Positions 36,659 through 47,551 of a stretch of DNA of 64,000 bases are shown here, in pieces (position 1 is the first letter of the stretch; every line of letters starts with the position of its first letter). The notes below the pieces were generated by a model. That model did not search any database. It saw only the letters and a program-made list of their open reading frames with translations, and was not told where the DNA came from. The position numbers were made by a program, and so were the translations under genes. This DNA comes from Acanthacorydalis orientalis (lineage: Eukaryota > Arthropoda > Insecta > Megaloptera > Corydalidae), in assembly GCA_034766995.1 (NCBI GenBank), contig CM068313.1:7507461-7571460 (forward strand), given 5' to 3'.

Positions 36659-37552
36659 AAATAGAAATAGAGATGTATACAATGCATATAGTTGTATGAG
36701 GATTTATGTACTTGTTCAGAGGTCTTTATAAAGATATTTTAAGGATTTAGATGGTTGTAAAAGCGTACTAAAACACAGTTATAAAATATAATTATTATAA
36801 GTAGAACACCATATGGACTAAGTAATTTAAAGGTAACAACAGACGCACGCTTTATTTTATAGTTAGCATATTTAAAAAAAAATCGTTCGAGTATCATCAA
36901 GTACATGCAGATACGCCGACAAGTAAAAGGCATATGTATATACAAGTAACATTACATTGCAAAAGATTTGATTACAGTCATTAAATGTAATCAATGTGTC
37001 TGTTTTGATGTCGACGTATAGATGGCTTTTCTATCCATGCAATTGTTGATTAGAGAATATATATTATTTACGGTCCGTACACGACGGTCGGTATTTATTT
37101 TAAACTAATTCGTTTTACGTTTTCTTTTTGGATGGGAAATGTATATGGTTGTTTGTATATTTATTTTACTGACTGTCTAATATATCTGTTTTTTTCTGTT
37201 ATTTGAGAAATGAAGAGAAAACGATCTAACGGATTTGAGTTTAAAATCGACTAGAAACGATCATAGCCGAATAGTAAACACGACTGACTGGTGATTAATG
37301 GGTCTTAAGTCTGTGAGCTATAAAACCGTTCATTAGTAAAACTATTAACTTAGAAAGTTTAATAACCCTAAATGTTTATGCAGATATAAAAGATATAACT
37401 TAGAAAATGTGTTCTTTTTTGACAACAAAATAGGAAAGTATACAGAGATGTCGATGATCTGCTTGAAAGACATTTTATAATTTTTGAAAACAAATTATTT
37501 TTCTATTATTAAAATAATTAAATTTTTGTTCTACTTATTATCTATGGTATTA
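36531..37552. other. AT-rich stretch with one (TA)n array
   Basis: (TA)n lies at 36611-36655. A slightly CpG-containing patch lies near 37070-37130. Nothing coding is recognised. Confidence 0.5.
36611..36655. repeat. (TA)n microsatellite
   Basis: About 22 units. Confidence 0.95.
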
Positions 37553-38832
37553 TTGGGTTGAGCAAAAAGTAATTGAGTTTTTTTCTTGTAGATGGACATA
37601 GATGTCTTTAAATGTAACTAGCTTCATTCTAAACCGCAAATTCATTATATAACTTGATAGTTGACAGCTAAAACTTGTTTTAAAAAAAGAAAGTGCACGA
37701 TTTCGTTAACAATTGTGTATTTGCCGGCGATTTTTAAATGGAAAATCAAAATGAACATTTACGTCATATTTTGCTATATTACTTTAAAGGAAAAATGATG
37801 TATAAGCTTATAAAAACTTATATGATATGTATGGTGAAAATGCCTTAAAACTACAGGGGTGTCAGAATTGGTTTGCTAAATTTAGGTCTGGACATTTTGA
37901 TGTTAAAGATGCACCATGTTCAGGAAGGCCGATCGAAGTTGATTATGACAAAATAAATGCATTGACCGGAATTCAACCAGCGTTTAACAACACTAGAGAT
38001 CACTGAGAATTTTAACATATCGAAATCTAACGTTGAAAACCATTTAAAACAACTTGGATACGTTAGTAAAGTCGATATTTGGGTACTACACGAGCTTAAA
38101 GAAATTCATCTCACTAAACGCATTGGAATGTACGATTCTTTCTTGAAATATAAAGAAAACGATTCATTTTTAAAACGTATGATAATAAAGGATGAAAAAT
38201 GGATCGTTTACAACAACATCGAACGAAAAATATTGTGGAGAAAGTGTGATGATTCAGCTCAAAGCACTTCAAAAGCAGATTATTCGCCAAAGGAAGGTTA
38301 TGCCGTCAGGCTGGTAGGATTTCAAAGGTATTGTGTATTTTGTACTGCTTCCAAGGAACCAAACCATTAATTTGGGTGTGTATTGTCGTCAACTAGATAA
38401 ATTAAATGATGTTATCAAACAGAAGAATCCAGAATTGGTGAATCGAAAAGGTGTTGTATTTCACCGTAGACATAACGCTAGACCACATACAAGTTTGGTC
38501 ACTAGTCAAAAACTGTTGCAGCTTGGATGTGATGTGTTACCACATCCACCATATTCGCCAGACTTGGCACCATTAGACTATCATTTGTTTCGTTCTTTGC
38601 AAAAAACCTTGAATGGTAAAAACTTCACTGTTGATATCAAATCGTTCTTGGAACTGTTTTTTACCGAAAAAGATAAGAACATTTTTGTATGCGGAATCAT
38701 GCTTAAAGTATGGCAAAAGGTAATTAAACAAAATGGACAATATATTGTTTAATAAAGTTTTTGTTTTCTATAAAAAAAAATCCCCTTTCATTTACATAGA
38801 AAAGAAACGAAATTACCTTTTAGCCAAGCCAA
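37553..38832 (+). mobile_element. Full-length mariner element (dead)
   Basis: The 1280-bp element is bounded by TTGGGTTGAGCAAAAAGTAA at the left and TTACCTTTTAGCCAAGCCAA at the right. These are imperfect ~25-bp inverted terminal repeats. TA dinucleotides at 37551-37552 and 38833-38834 are the expected mariner target duplication. Length agrees with the usual ~1.3 kb of autonomous mariners. It carries one transposase pseudogene (37738-38752) in the expected place. Protein motifs resemble the cecropia/Hsmar1-like branch. It is the only mariner in the window with both ends and a near full-length coding region. Confidence 0.95.
37738..38752 (+). pseudogene. mariner transposase pseudogene (DD34D, cecropia-like)
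   Basis: The transposase starts at ATG 37738 (MENQNEHLRHILLYYF) and ends NGQYIV-stop at 38750-38752. In order: a damaged first HTH; a CQNWFAKFR segment; NISKSNVENHLKQLGYVSK-like second HTH; LHELKEIHLTKR (the WVPHEL motif); KDEKWIVYNN; NARPHTSLVT; and HPPYSPDLAPLDYHLF. Several frameshifts and stops break the N-terminal third. Another frameshift near 38330-38370 splits the catalytic core. Catalytic residues: the first Asp is present (codon 38191-38193). The second is His (CAT at 38471-38473) with an extra residue just before it. The third is present (38576-38578), with 34 residues between the second and third positions as in DD34D. It cannot be active. Confidence 0.95.
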
Positions 38833-38964
38833 TATTTATATAACACTTCCCTGTTTATTTCAACAAGTCTGTTTTCTAAATACACAAGATTTTATGAACA
38901 AATCTACTTGAAAATAACACGTGTCTCGAATCGATGAAATTATATGAAAAACAAATGATTTAGA

Positions 38965-39380
38965 GAAAGACATCATGCATGAGAGGCATAGTCAATCGAA
39001 GAGTACCAATTCTTAATGACAACGATCGACCACACGTCTCACAAATGATTTTAAAAAAATTAAACGAACTGGGTTTTGAAACTTTACTTCACCCACCTTA
39101 TTCTCCGGACCTCCCTCCGAAAGATTATCATTTTTTTGACATTTGAGTAATTTCCTACGAAAAAAAGTTTTTAAAGATCAAGCATCAACTCAAAGCGCTT
39201 TAATGCGCACAATACTCCAGAATTCTATCTTGTAGGAATAAATAAACTTCTTTCCCGTTTGGAGAAATGTGTGGAGATCAATGGTCTTTATTTTGATTAA
39301 TAAATATAATTTTTAACTGATATCGCATGCTTCTTTATACTCGATACGTAAGAACTGCAATTATTTTTGCACCGACCAAA
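38965..39380 (+). pseudogene. mariner transposase C-terminal fragment with 3' terminal repeat
   Basis: The reading gives VNRRVPILNDNDRPHVSQ, LKKLNELGFETLLHPPYSPD and LPPKDYHFF, then after a frameshift LSNFLRKKVFKDQASTQSAL and LEKCVEINGLYFD-stop near 39300. The second catalytic Asp (LNDN) and third (PKDYH) are both retained. The element ends at about 39380 with AATTATTTTTGCACCGACCA. Inverted, this resembles the TTAGGTYGGTGCAAAARTAATTGC ends of cecropia-type mariners. It begins only ~130 bp after the full-length mariner ends. The same subfamily supplies the fragment at 1-225. Confidence 0.85.
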
Positions 39381-40727
39381 TATATTATGTTAAAAACTAA
39401 AAACCGAATGCATTAGTTAAACTACTTTTCCAATTCCCACGCAGAACATGTTCTCTGCAGTACAAAAATTGATAAACACATCAATTATATCTAATAAAAC
39501 TATTTTAAACGATCCCCACACTCGCATACAATGCATGTGACTGACCCAAAAATCATTTTATTATTCGCGTCGATGTAACGCAGAAGCGTAACCATATGGA
39601 GTGGGAACAATAACAACGTAATCTTTGACGATCTTAAACGACGAAGACGATAATCTGAATAAGCGGACACAAAAGACGAATTAATTATTTGACGGTGTGT
39701 TCGCACGAAAAACCCATGCGGCCTCAAAGCGCACAAGGTCGCGTGAGATACGGTGCCAGATACATATGCACTCGCCACGGCGGCCATTTGGGCAGAACTG
39801 GATGAAACTGAATGTGTGTACGTGCATATACGGACATTTCATGCACACTAGACAGTCATTTCGTCGATAAACACACACACACACACGTAGAAATTTACTC
39901 GATGCGTTGTTAAAAATAATAAAACAAAAAGAACAGGAAATAAAAACGGGGCGGCCACTGTCTCTTATACCTCGCGGCCTACCGGTAGGAACACATAATA
40001 GCCGTGAGGCGAGATATCTCTCTCCTTTTTTTGTCCACGTAATGCTTTTAGCAGTAGAGTGAAGTTCACGAATCAAACGTTATTTTATGCAAAACAATTC
40101 GAGGAGTGTGTTTTTTCGTTTACTACTGACTTGAATTAAAACGTGCTGTTTTGTTTATTTAAATTGTACCAATTACGTTAATGGACGAGTAAAATGTATA
40201 ATTAATAAATATTCACTTGGGTTACATTATAAACCTACTCTCTTGGACTTTCAATTTAATTTAACGAACGTTTGAATTTAATGAAATTGTTTCAATAATC
40301 AAATTATATCAATTGTTTTAATAGATATTTCTAATATTAAATATTTTAAACTCGGTAATTTCAATAAAATATAAAACGAATACGAATAGTTTCATTTTAA
40401 AAGGTCTGTGTATAAGGGCGAGTCAGTGTAACGACGTCCTGTAGTTTTGCAGATCCAAATCATAAAATTACTCCCATAGAAGTCACGAAAATACTTCAAC
40501 TTCTGTGAATCATACCTGACTATGCAACAAGCAGGCGATTTGAAAGTCGCGAGTCATAAGTTTAGAACTCGGAATTCACGAATAAACAAGTTGGCAAGTC
40601 ATGCGAACTAGTGAACGTGAATTAAAAGAAAAAAATAGTTTACAATTTTAACTTGTTTATAAAAAGTATATTACGATTATAAAACTCGTATAAGCTATAT
40701 TATCAATGCTCAATCGTTAAAATAGTC
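39381..40727. other. CpG-richer island and flanks, function unknown
   Basis: From about 39500 to 40110 the sequence is much less AT-rich and full of CpG, for example CGTGAGATACGGTGCCAGA, CTCGCCACGGCGGCCATTT and ACCTCGCGGCCTACCGG. It includes a (CA)n run at about 39872-39886. The longest frames (95 and 131 codons, minus strand, 39500-40076) show no known domain. Such islands in AT-rich insect DNA often mark promoters or 5' exons, so this is a candidate host element. No start, splice or poly(A) signal can be asserted. 40110-40727 is ordinary AT-rich sequence. Confidence 0.4.
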
Positions 40728-40839
40728 ATTTCACTTTAAAATGATATTAACATGAACAGAATGAAATGACACATTTATTGAAAAAAAATAAGGTTGAATT
40801 CAGAAAACAAAAACCGTAATTATTTTCCTACCAATCTAA
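40728..40839 (-). mobile_element. mariner family B, 5' terminal fragment
   Basis: On the minus strand it begins TTAGATTGGTAGGAAAATAA and follows the family B leader as far as GTTAATATCATTTTAAAGTG, then stops matching. It is closest to the copy at 18695-18982: both share GTCATTTCATTNTGTTCATG. No coding part remains. Confidence 0.75.
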
Positions 40840-40881
40840 TATAACGGGCATAATAGTCTCACATTGTTAAAAAATATATAA

Positions 40882-40913
<32 letters not shown>

Positions 40914-40926
40914 TATATAAATATAT

Positions 40927-40957
<31 letters not shown>

Positions 40958-42315
40958 AATATGTGTATATATATATATAAATAAATAAATACTCGCGTGT
41001 CGATAAACTAGACTGAACAGAACTGATCAAGAACTTACATAACAAAATTTAACTGTCGATCATTTTTCATCGTAACACGAATCATATTATTATTTTTAAT
41101 TTGATTTTCTGTCTTTCGCAGTCCAATATATGCACTGATTTCTTCACTAAAACTAACATAAATCACATCTATGCGTATCGAATCAACAATCTCAACATTC
41201 GACCGAACTATTGAACTCTCAAATGTATTTCTTATATAACACATTTAACAACATTCATAACTTTATCGTTAAATCTTTCATTTTCAAATCGGATTCTTAA
41301 TTTATGCTCAATTCGATCGCATAAATCACTAAAGAACATGACGTAACAAGTCTATATATCAGAATAGTTTCATTGTTACACTGTATTAATTATTTCCTAC
41401 CATTCTTGATTTCTTAAATAAGACGTTCCCAAAACGAGAATAGAACTTAACTGTAATGTCCCTGCCTGGGGCCGAAAAGGTCACAAAAAGTCACGTCTTT
41501 TGACTTCTATTTTTGTACAGATATAGTTTCAATCGATAGTCTATGAACGTTTTATTGATCACAGAGAATAACTGGTAGTTAGTGATCGATTAATGTAATG
41601 AATTTCAAATTGTAATTGCTTTTAAAATATAACATATTTTTTTAAAAAAAATACATCAAAATTACATAAATATTCTCCATCTACTTTTTTTAAGAAATTG
41701 ATATATACATGAACCAAATAAATAAACAATTGTAATAAATAGCGAGTTAAACATTAATCAATTCAGAATATGAGACACTTATTCACACAGTATACTTATA
41801 CACAAGTATTTATTATTTTAAGTGGGTTATTTTAAACGATTAAACGAGCTCATAATGCAATCAAAATAATTTTTTAATGAGAGATAGACGTTACAAGTTT
41901 GAACTCGAACTCTTATTACACCGATTAACGGTTTATAGCGATAGTCAATAATTATATTAAATGCAATTTAATGTTCGTTTTTTTATTTATGATATTAAAA
42001 AGTATCACAATTCAAGTTTTTTTATTTGAATCGCTTAAGCAAGCGTTCAAATCTACAATGAACGTTTAAATAATTGCTTTTAATAAAAAAAATCAGTTTA
42101 GATTCTATGTCAATAGTCAATAGTCTGTTTTTTCAACTCGATTATTTTGATTCAATTTAATACTAAAGATATTTTTTTAGTAAAAAAATCATACTTCATC
42201 AATTTAAGTCTTCTGTCACTAATCTATTTGATTAAATAGCAGCTTAAATAGATTAATAGTATATAGACCTATCAAAATCAAGAAAATAGTATTTAAAATG
42301 TTACTTTTATTACTA
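40840..42315. other. AT-rich stretch with broken (TA)n array
   Basis: An interrupted TA/TAAA array lies at 40874-40990. A small balanced patch at 41455-41515 includes CCCTGCCTGGGGCCGAAAAG. Nothing else is recognised. Confidence 0.5.
40874..40990. repeat. Interrupted (TA)n/(TAAA)n microsatellite
   Basis: TA blocks are separated by regularly spaced ATAAATA interruptions. The array ends in (AAAT)3. Confidence 0.9.
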
Positions 42316-42640
42316 TTAGGTGCATAAATTAATTCAGAGTCTTTCAATCATAAATCTATTTCAATTAAAATATTTTCTCGCCGTCTAAGGATTTTAAAGC
42401 TCCAACCTTAACATTTCAACCAGTATATACCTTGGCCAAGTAGTTGGAATAACCTCTTAAAACAGTAGTGAATACGATGGCGTCTGAAAAGCAACATATT
42501 AAGCATTGTATACTTATCGCATTCCAGTTGAAAAAAAATACTGCCAGTCGCGGCTATGATTTGTTTAGCTTTGTGGGAAAGAGTTTTGACAAATAAAACA
42601 TGCAAAAAATAGTTTCAAAGATTTCTTTCAAGAAAACTCC
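42316..42640 (+). mobile_element. Family A mariner, 5' half reading past the shared deletion point
   Basis: It starts TTAGGTGCATAAATTAATTC and has the clearest N-terminal reading in the window: MASEKQHIKHCILIAFQLKK, encoded from 42478. Downstream, where the MITE copies jump to C-terminal codons, this copy continues CKK-stop-FQRF. That matches the normal mariner CKKWFQRF with Trp mutated to a stop (TAG). It therefore descends from a longer element than the MITE, or from a MITE with a different deletion. Similarity fades after about 42640 and the 3' end is absent. Confidence 0.8.
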
Positions 42641-42702
42641 GTAATTTAAAACCAAAATCTCTCATATTTGTGAATGTGAGGACCATTTGTATTTAAGTAG
42701 AT

Positions 42703-43035
42703 ATAATTTTCGCAAATGAATTTTTACTCCTCTACAAACGACAGAAAAATTTGATACAAATTGTTCAATAATTAATTCTTTTTTTTTATTTGTTTATATA
42801 CATTTTGATGACAATTTCATCACCCTCAGGCAGTTAAAATACAGGAAAATCCTTCAAATTCAATCTGAAATCTTTAACAGGTTTGTGTGTGCCTTAGGGT
42901 TCTGTCACTGCTAGCCACTCAGTTATAAGCAATAATCAAAAACGATCATTGATCAGTTACTGACAAATATATTTTTGTTTTTGGAGGAGTGAAACTGACA
43001 TGTGGAGTGACGTTTATTTGTGAAAGTAAATTTAT
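42703..43035. repeat. Palindromic repeat P1, two-arm copy
   Basis: The left arm has CGCAAATGAATTTTTACTCC, CAAATTGTTCAATAATTAAT and ACATTTTGATGACAATTTCA. The right arm is its inverse: AGCAATAATCAAAAACGATC, ATTGATCAGTTACTGACAAA and GTTTATTTGTGAAAGTAAAT. The spacer is about 50-60 bp. Confidence 0.6.
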
Positions 43036-43108
43036 CCACAGAGGTAATCACTGTATTATCAAATTATATGTTTTTATACCGGTGATTCCGTTGATGAGTT
43101 ATCCTGAT

Positions 43109-43281
43109 GTCCTTCTTTTTGGATCATTTGGGTGTCTGTTTTCCATTACTAGTTTCGGCACTTGTGTCATCTTCAGATCGATTAGATAATTCGAATTAAT
43201 CTAAAATCTACCTAAAGTGATGATAGAATGCTGAGACTAGTAACGGAAAACAGAAACTCGTGATTCAAAAAAAACGAAGAC
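43109..43281. repeat. Palindromic repeat P2, two-arm copy
   Basis: The left arm (43109-43179) includes GTCTGTTTTCCATTACTAGT then TTCGGCACTTGTGTCATCTT. The right arm (43212-43281) is its inverse: TGATGATAGAATGCTGAGAC, then TAGTAACGGAAAACAGAAAC. Arms are ~70 bp with a ~32-bp loop. Further copies lie at 52882-53042 and, as a single arm, at 32848. Confidence 0.75.
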
Positions 43282-43880
43282 TCCTCGGAGATTTATTATT
43301 ATAATTATAGTTTTTCAGAAATGTTTTCAAAATTTTAAAAATTCTTTTTAAAATCTATACACCTTTAAATAGTTTTTGGCTGTTGTAAATTATCCATTAG
43401 ATTTTTATAATGTTTATTATTACAATATATAACCTGTTTATATATCAAATCGTTTAAGGGTAATATTTTTATTCGAGTACATCAAATTCATCAATTACGT
43501 TATTACATTGTAATAAACAAGTTAATAATTCAAAATAACACACATTCGTACATAAACGTACATGAAATTGATACAATCCATCATATTAACACGTATCGGA
43601 TTTTTAGAACACGGCTAAAATTGAAATGTGACCTGGTCCACCGCGCCCGTCCGTCCGTTCAAGTCGACCGGATTTTCAAACGGCAGGTGAATTTACACGT
43701 CGATTCTTAGCGTTTTTAATCCGATACAATTTCATGTTGTAATTCAATCGTGTGCCTTCAGCATACGTATACATACGTAATCATACAATTACATTTATGG
43801 GAATAGATTTTGTCTGTTACTTATGTATATACAATTTTTTCTATTGTCATTCCGTTCTAATATCATTCTCATCTATTCTC

Positions 43881-43922
<42 letters not shown>

Positions 43923-44237
43923 TCATGTATATATCTGAGACTGTTATAAGATACTATGAGAGTATGTCATGGGATACGTTTAAAATAATCCGGAAGAATG
44001 TTCGTTTCGCTTCTGTGGATACATTTAAAATGTTTATACCGTGGTACGTAATATCATATCTTTGAAGCTTTCAGAAAATCCTTGCAGTGCATCAGATATT
44101 TCTATCAGCGAGCACTGGGTTTGTTTACGAATGAGGAAGATATACTTGAATTTATATAATTTAATTCTCTGTAATTTATACATTCCAAAAAGAAGTATTC
44201 TATAATTGAATCTTCAAGTTAACGTATCGAAAGTATA
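43282..44237. other. Unassigned stretch with CpG-richer patch
   Basis: At about 43600-43700 there is a GC-rich stretch (GACCTGGTCCACCGCGCCCG, TCCGTCCGTTCAAGTCGACC). No frame gives a recognisable protein. A (TA)n array lies at 43884-43919. Confidence 0.45.
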
Positions 44238-44663
44238 TTAACATTGGGACACTTCTATAATTCGATACCGTTTTTTATAAAAAATGAATGTTTAGGAAAA
44301 ATGAAATACGTTTCAATACTTAAAATATCCTCCATTAGTTTATACAACTTTGCTCCATCTATCAGAAAACTGACGAATCCCTTGTCAGAAAAATGTGATG
44401 GCATTTTTGGACGTCTTTTATTGTTTTAGGATTCTTTTGCATATTTTAAGCATCACAGAATTGTCTTTCGAAGCTGAAAAAATCATTCCCATGGATTCAG
44501 TAGCATTTTTTATAAAAAAAAATTTAGTTATATTGTAGTTAAATATAATGATTTTAAATGTTAAGATTCGCACTTTAAAATCCTAAAACGACGAGAAAAT
44601 ATTTTAATTGAAAACAGAGTTATAATTTATTCAAAAGTACAGAATCAAATTTTATTCCTCCGA
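44238..44663 (-). mobile_element. Family A mariner MITE, decayed
   Basis: The left end is degenerate (TTAACATTGGGAC...AATTCGATACCG). It proceeds through antisense C-terminal codons, the deletion junction and the antisense KKN segment, and ends in the leader and a poor terminal repeat (about 44640-44663). Roughly 100 bp around the start codon is replaced by AT-rich sequence (AAAATTTAGTTATATTGTAG). Confidence 0.8.
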
Positions 44664-45468
44664 TGATTTATTCTTAATTTAATAAATAAATATTTATTAA
44701 ATTAAAATTTATTAAATAATTAAGAGAATTGAAGATAATTAAGATAAAATAAGAAATATAAAAGAATTAAGATTTATTAAATAAAATAAATAAATATTTT
44801 AAAGAAAGTTCAATACTTGGAAAAAAACACCATTCATAGTATAATAAAACTTGTTCGAATCATAAAGATTCGATTAGAACATAAGCCAATTATAATTTAT
44901 AACTAAAAACATTTAAATATGTATACATTTTAATAAATGATATTTATATTTAAATTTGTAATAAAATTTCTGAAGCATAGAAGAATGAACAAATTTCTCG
45001 AATAAAAAAATCGAAAGTATTTCCTATACTAAAAAAAGATGTTATCTTAATACAATTTTAGTAATATTTTTTTTAAATTACTCTTGAAATTCGATACCCA
45101 CGAGTAACTTACAATGTAAAAATACAGCAAGTTTACAACACCCACATGTATAAATATTTTTATTACTACTTTTACTATTTGTGTCTATTTTTATCACTGT
45201 CCTTATCAAATTCAGATTAACATTTAGAAAAACTTGATAATATATTTTCAAAAATACAGATTAAATATAAACCGTTTTTTCAACAACACATAAATTATAA
45301 ACGACAGATACATTTTGTACACTCTAAGTAGATAACCTAAGAGTTGATGACATTCAACAGACACTCTTGAAAAGATACAACCATTGGATAGAAACAACTA
45401 ATGTCTGCTTGTGTTATTCAGACAAACCTTTAATATGATTCTTAATTTGAAATTAAAAGAACATTACG

Positions 45469-45507
<39 letters not shown>

Positions 45508-45630
45508 TGGAGAGAGAGAGAGAGAGAGAAAGTTCAAAAAGGATTTGTACAATAATTTTCTTATTTTTATTTTTGAATTAGAAATAGGATAAAGGTGAAT
45601 ATTAATTAATTACGCTATTATTGCAAAATG
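44664..45630. other. Very AT-rich stretch
   Basis: 44650-44800 is a low-complexity AAT/TTAAAT region with many short direct repeats of TTTATTAAAT. (TA)n followed by (GA)n lies at 45471-45529. Nothing coding is recognised. Confidence 0.55.
45471..45529. repeat. (TA)n-(GA)n compound microsatellite
   Basis: About 19 TA units, with one ACAT variant, followed by about 10 GA units. Confidence 0.95.
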
Positions 45631-45631
45631 A

Positions 45632-46308
45632 AACAAAAACTAATATTTATTATTACACAAATTGTTTAGAAAAACATAATGCTTGAAGACTCAAAATTCA
45701 AATCACACAAAATATTTTCAAATGTTTATTTTTACGCATTAACATTGATTAAAAATAGAATTAAATTGTGTGTATAACCTAATGATATTAATTATACACT
45801 AAAAGTTATTTTCCATTTATTACAAAAATTTATATGTTGTTTGTATCATAATTTTGGTGGTCTATTACAGAGCTACTTATCGTACCGCAAACAGCGGTAG
45901 AGCAACGTTGTCTTTTACCCCTCCTGTGCTTTTAATCTACGTAGCTGACTGTAATTAAGGGGCACCGAATAATGAACGTCGGAGCGCTTTAAATAAGCAT
46001 TGCTATTCTACAAATCGTTCCTACTCGTATCGCAACAGGACTCCTAAGGTGTTGCAGTCCGACAGAGAACACTATAGCAGACCTAAATTTTGATAGAAAC
46101 AACATACAAATTTTTGTAATAAATACCAAATAGCCTTTAGTGTATAATTAATATCATTGGGATATACACACAAATGCATACTATTTTTAATCAAAATTAA
46201 TGCGTAAAAATATAAATTTGAAAATACTTTATGTGATTTGAATTTTGTATCTTCAAGCATTATGTTTTTCCAATCAATTTTTCTAATAATAAATATTAGT
46301 TTTTGTTA
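45632..46308. repeat. Long inverted repeat (232-bp arms, 213-bp loop)
   Basis: The left arm 45632-45864 and right arm 46078-46308 are inverted copies with about 30 differences by eye (about 87% identity) and almost no length differences. Shared blocks include ACAAAAACTAATATTTATTA, AAAACATAATGCTTGAAGA and ATGATATTAATTATACACTA. The loop (45865-46077) is less AT-rich and single-copy. In each arm, running toward the loop, a frame starts MLED(S/T)KFKSHK(I/V)FSN and continues LCV-PNDINYTLK...LLQKF(I/V)CC. The right-arm frame (minus, 46072-46260) is open for 62 codons; the left-arm frame (plus, from 45680) has one stop. Transcription through it would give a long hairpin RNA. It may be an inverted duplication, a foldback element or a hairpin-RNA locus. 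Confidence 0.9.
45865..46077. other. Loop of the long inverted repeat
   Basis: The composition is more balanced (CGTACCGCAAACAGCGGTAG, ATGAACGTCGGAGCGCTTTA, CTAAGGTGTTGCAGTCCGAC). It contains a small hairpin, ACCGCAAACAGCGGT, at about 45883. No tRNA-like B box or protein motif is found. Confidence 0.5.
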
Positions 46309-46309
46309 A

Positions 46310-46354
46310 ACTCAAGTCTATATTAACCTTATATAGATTAATATAAACTTGAGT
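46310..46354. repeat. Hairpin adjoining the long inverted repeat
   Basis: 17-bp arms ACTCAAGTCTATATTAA and TTAATATAAACTTGAGT (one mismatch) flank an 11-nt loop. It begins two bases after the right arm ends. Confidence 0.85.
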
Positions 46355-46454
46355 GTGGCTTTATTCAAATATTGTCGTTTTTTTAAATTTATAATGTTAT
46401 AGTTTTTCTATTACATTTATGTTCGAAAATAAACTGTGTCTTTTATAATATAGT

Positions 46455-46765
46455 TTTGGCACTGTGGCCAAACAACTTTCACAAATCTTTTTCACACACA
46501 CTATAATTTTTTTCTAATCAAATATGTTCCATAATTGAATACTGATCAACTTTTATCGTTTGTTTGAATACATATCGATGCCGTTTGATGATTCCTTGGT
46601 GTTTTTAGCATGGCCATCATCATCAGAATTTTAAAATGTATAGAAATCAATTTAAGGTACAGAAATCAGATTTTTCTATACTTTAACAATCTGTAAATGA
46701 TTATATCGGCAATCAAAAATGATCAACAATCCATCATTTAACATTTATAATTCATTTTTTCCATT
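46455..46765. repeat. Palindromic repeat P1, two-arm copy
   Basis: The left arm has ACTTTCACAAATCTTTTTCA, CTAATCAAATATGTTCCATA and ATGGCCATCATCATCAGAAT near its inner end. The right arm has ATCGGCAATCAAAAATGATC then AACAATCCATCATTTAACAT. Confidence 0.55.
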
Positions 46766-47224
46766 TTTTTAAAAAAGAACTGTTTCTCAAACTCGATCTC
46801 CACTAGTATTTCTTATCTGTTATTTATTTCATGTTTGTTTTTAAAGAAACCTATGTATTTTTCTATAGCTATGTACATTATATATAAACTAAAGTGGTTA
46901 CATGTCGGATTGGTATCGCAAAAACAAAATGAAATCTAGCAAACGTATAACAAATCACTAATAATCATTACTACAGAACAAGCAATCATAAAAAGTTGTC
47001 TGACACTCATCCACGAGACATAGCAGAGAGATGTGACAGTCGATCTCGTCTGCGAAACAATTTATTAGATTACGAATCGAAAACTCGAGAAAAATAAACA
47101 AGAATCCAATAGGTTTCGAACAGAACGCAACAGCGTCTCGTCTCAAATGAAAATAACACGACGTAGAGAACAATTTCAAAATGGACTCTAGTCTTCGAAC
47201 AAATGTCAATATGCATAAAAACAT

Positions 47225-47229
<5 letters not shown>

Positions 47230-47272
<43 letters not shown>
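47230..47272. repeat. (TA)n-(TG)n compound microsatellite
   Basis: About 14 TA units, then about 7 TG units. Confidence 0.95.
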
Positions 47273-47461
47273 TACGTAATCAATTAGTATGTCAACATTC
47301 GTGTCGATGTGAAGTCTTGGACATTCGACTCGAATTCGTTTTCTTTTTTTTCAATATATATGTGTCCAAGTATCGCTTTTTTCTGCATTCGCGTTAAAAG
47401 TCCATTCTCTATATGTTTTTTAAGTTGATAGAAAGTACACAAATGTGAAAGTGGTTCCATT

Positions 47462-47468
<7 letters not shown>

Positions 47469-47548
<80 letters not shown>
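47469..47548. repeat. Long pure (TA)n microsatellite
   Basis: About 40 uninterrupted TA units, among the longest pure arrays in the window. Confidence 0.95.

Positions 47549-47551
<3 letters not shown>

Noticed and set aside
39681..40076. 131-codon minus-strand frame in the CpG-rich island
   Set aside because: No domain, no plausible family, and an unusual mix with a Cys/Val run from a (CA)n repeat; long chance frames are expected in balanced-composition DNA.
45865..46077. tRNA or 5S-like RNA gene in the loop of the long inverted repeat
   Set aside because: No A/B box pair, cloverleaf or terminator T-run could be found.
46072..46260. Calling the 62-codon frame in the right arm of the long inverted repeat a gene
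   Set aside because: The partner arm has a stop in the same frame and I recognise no family. Conservative-looking changes over 60 codons are not enough without a computed substitution test.
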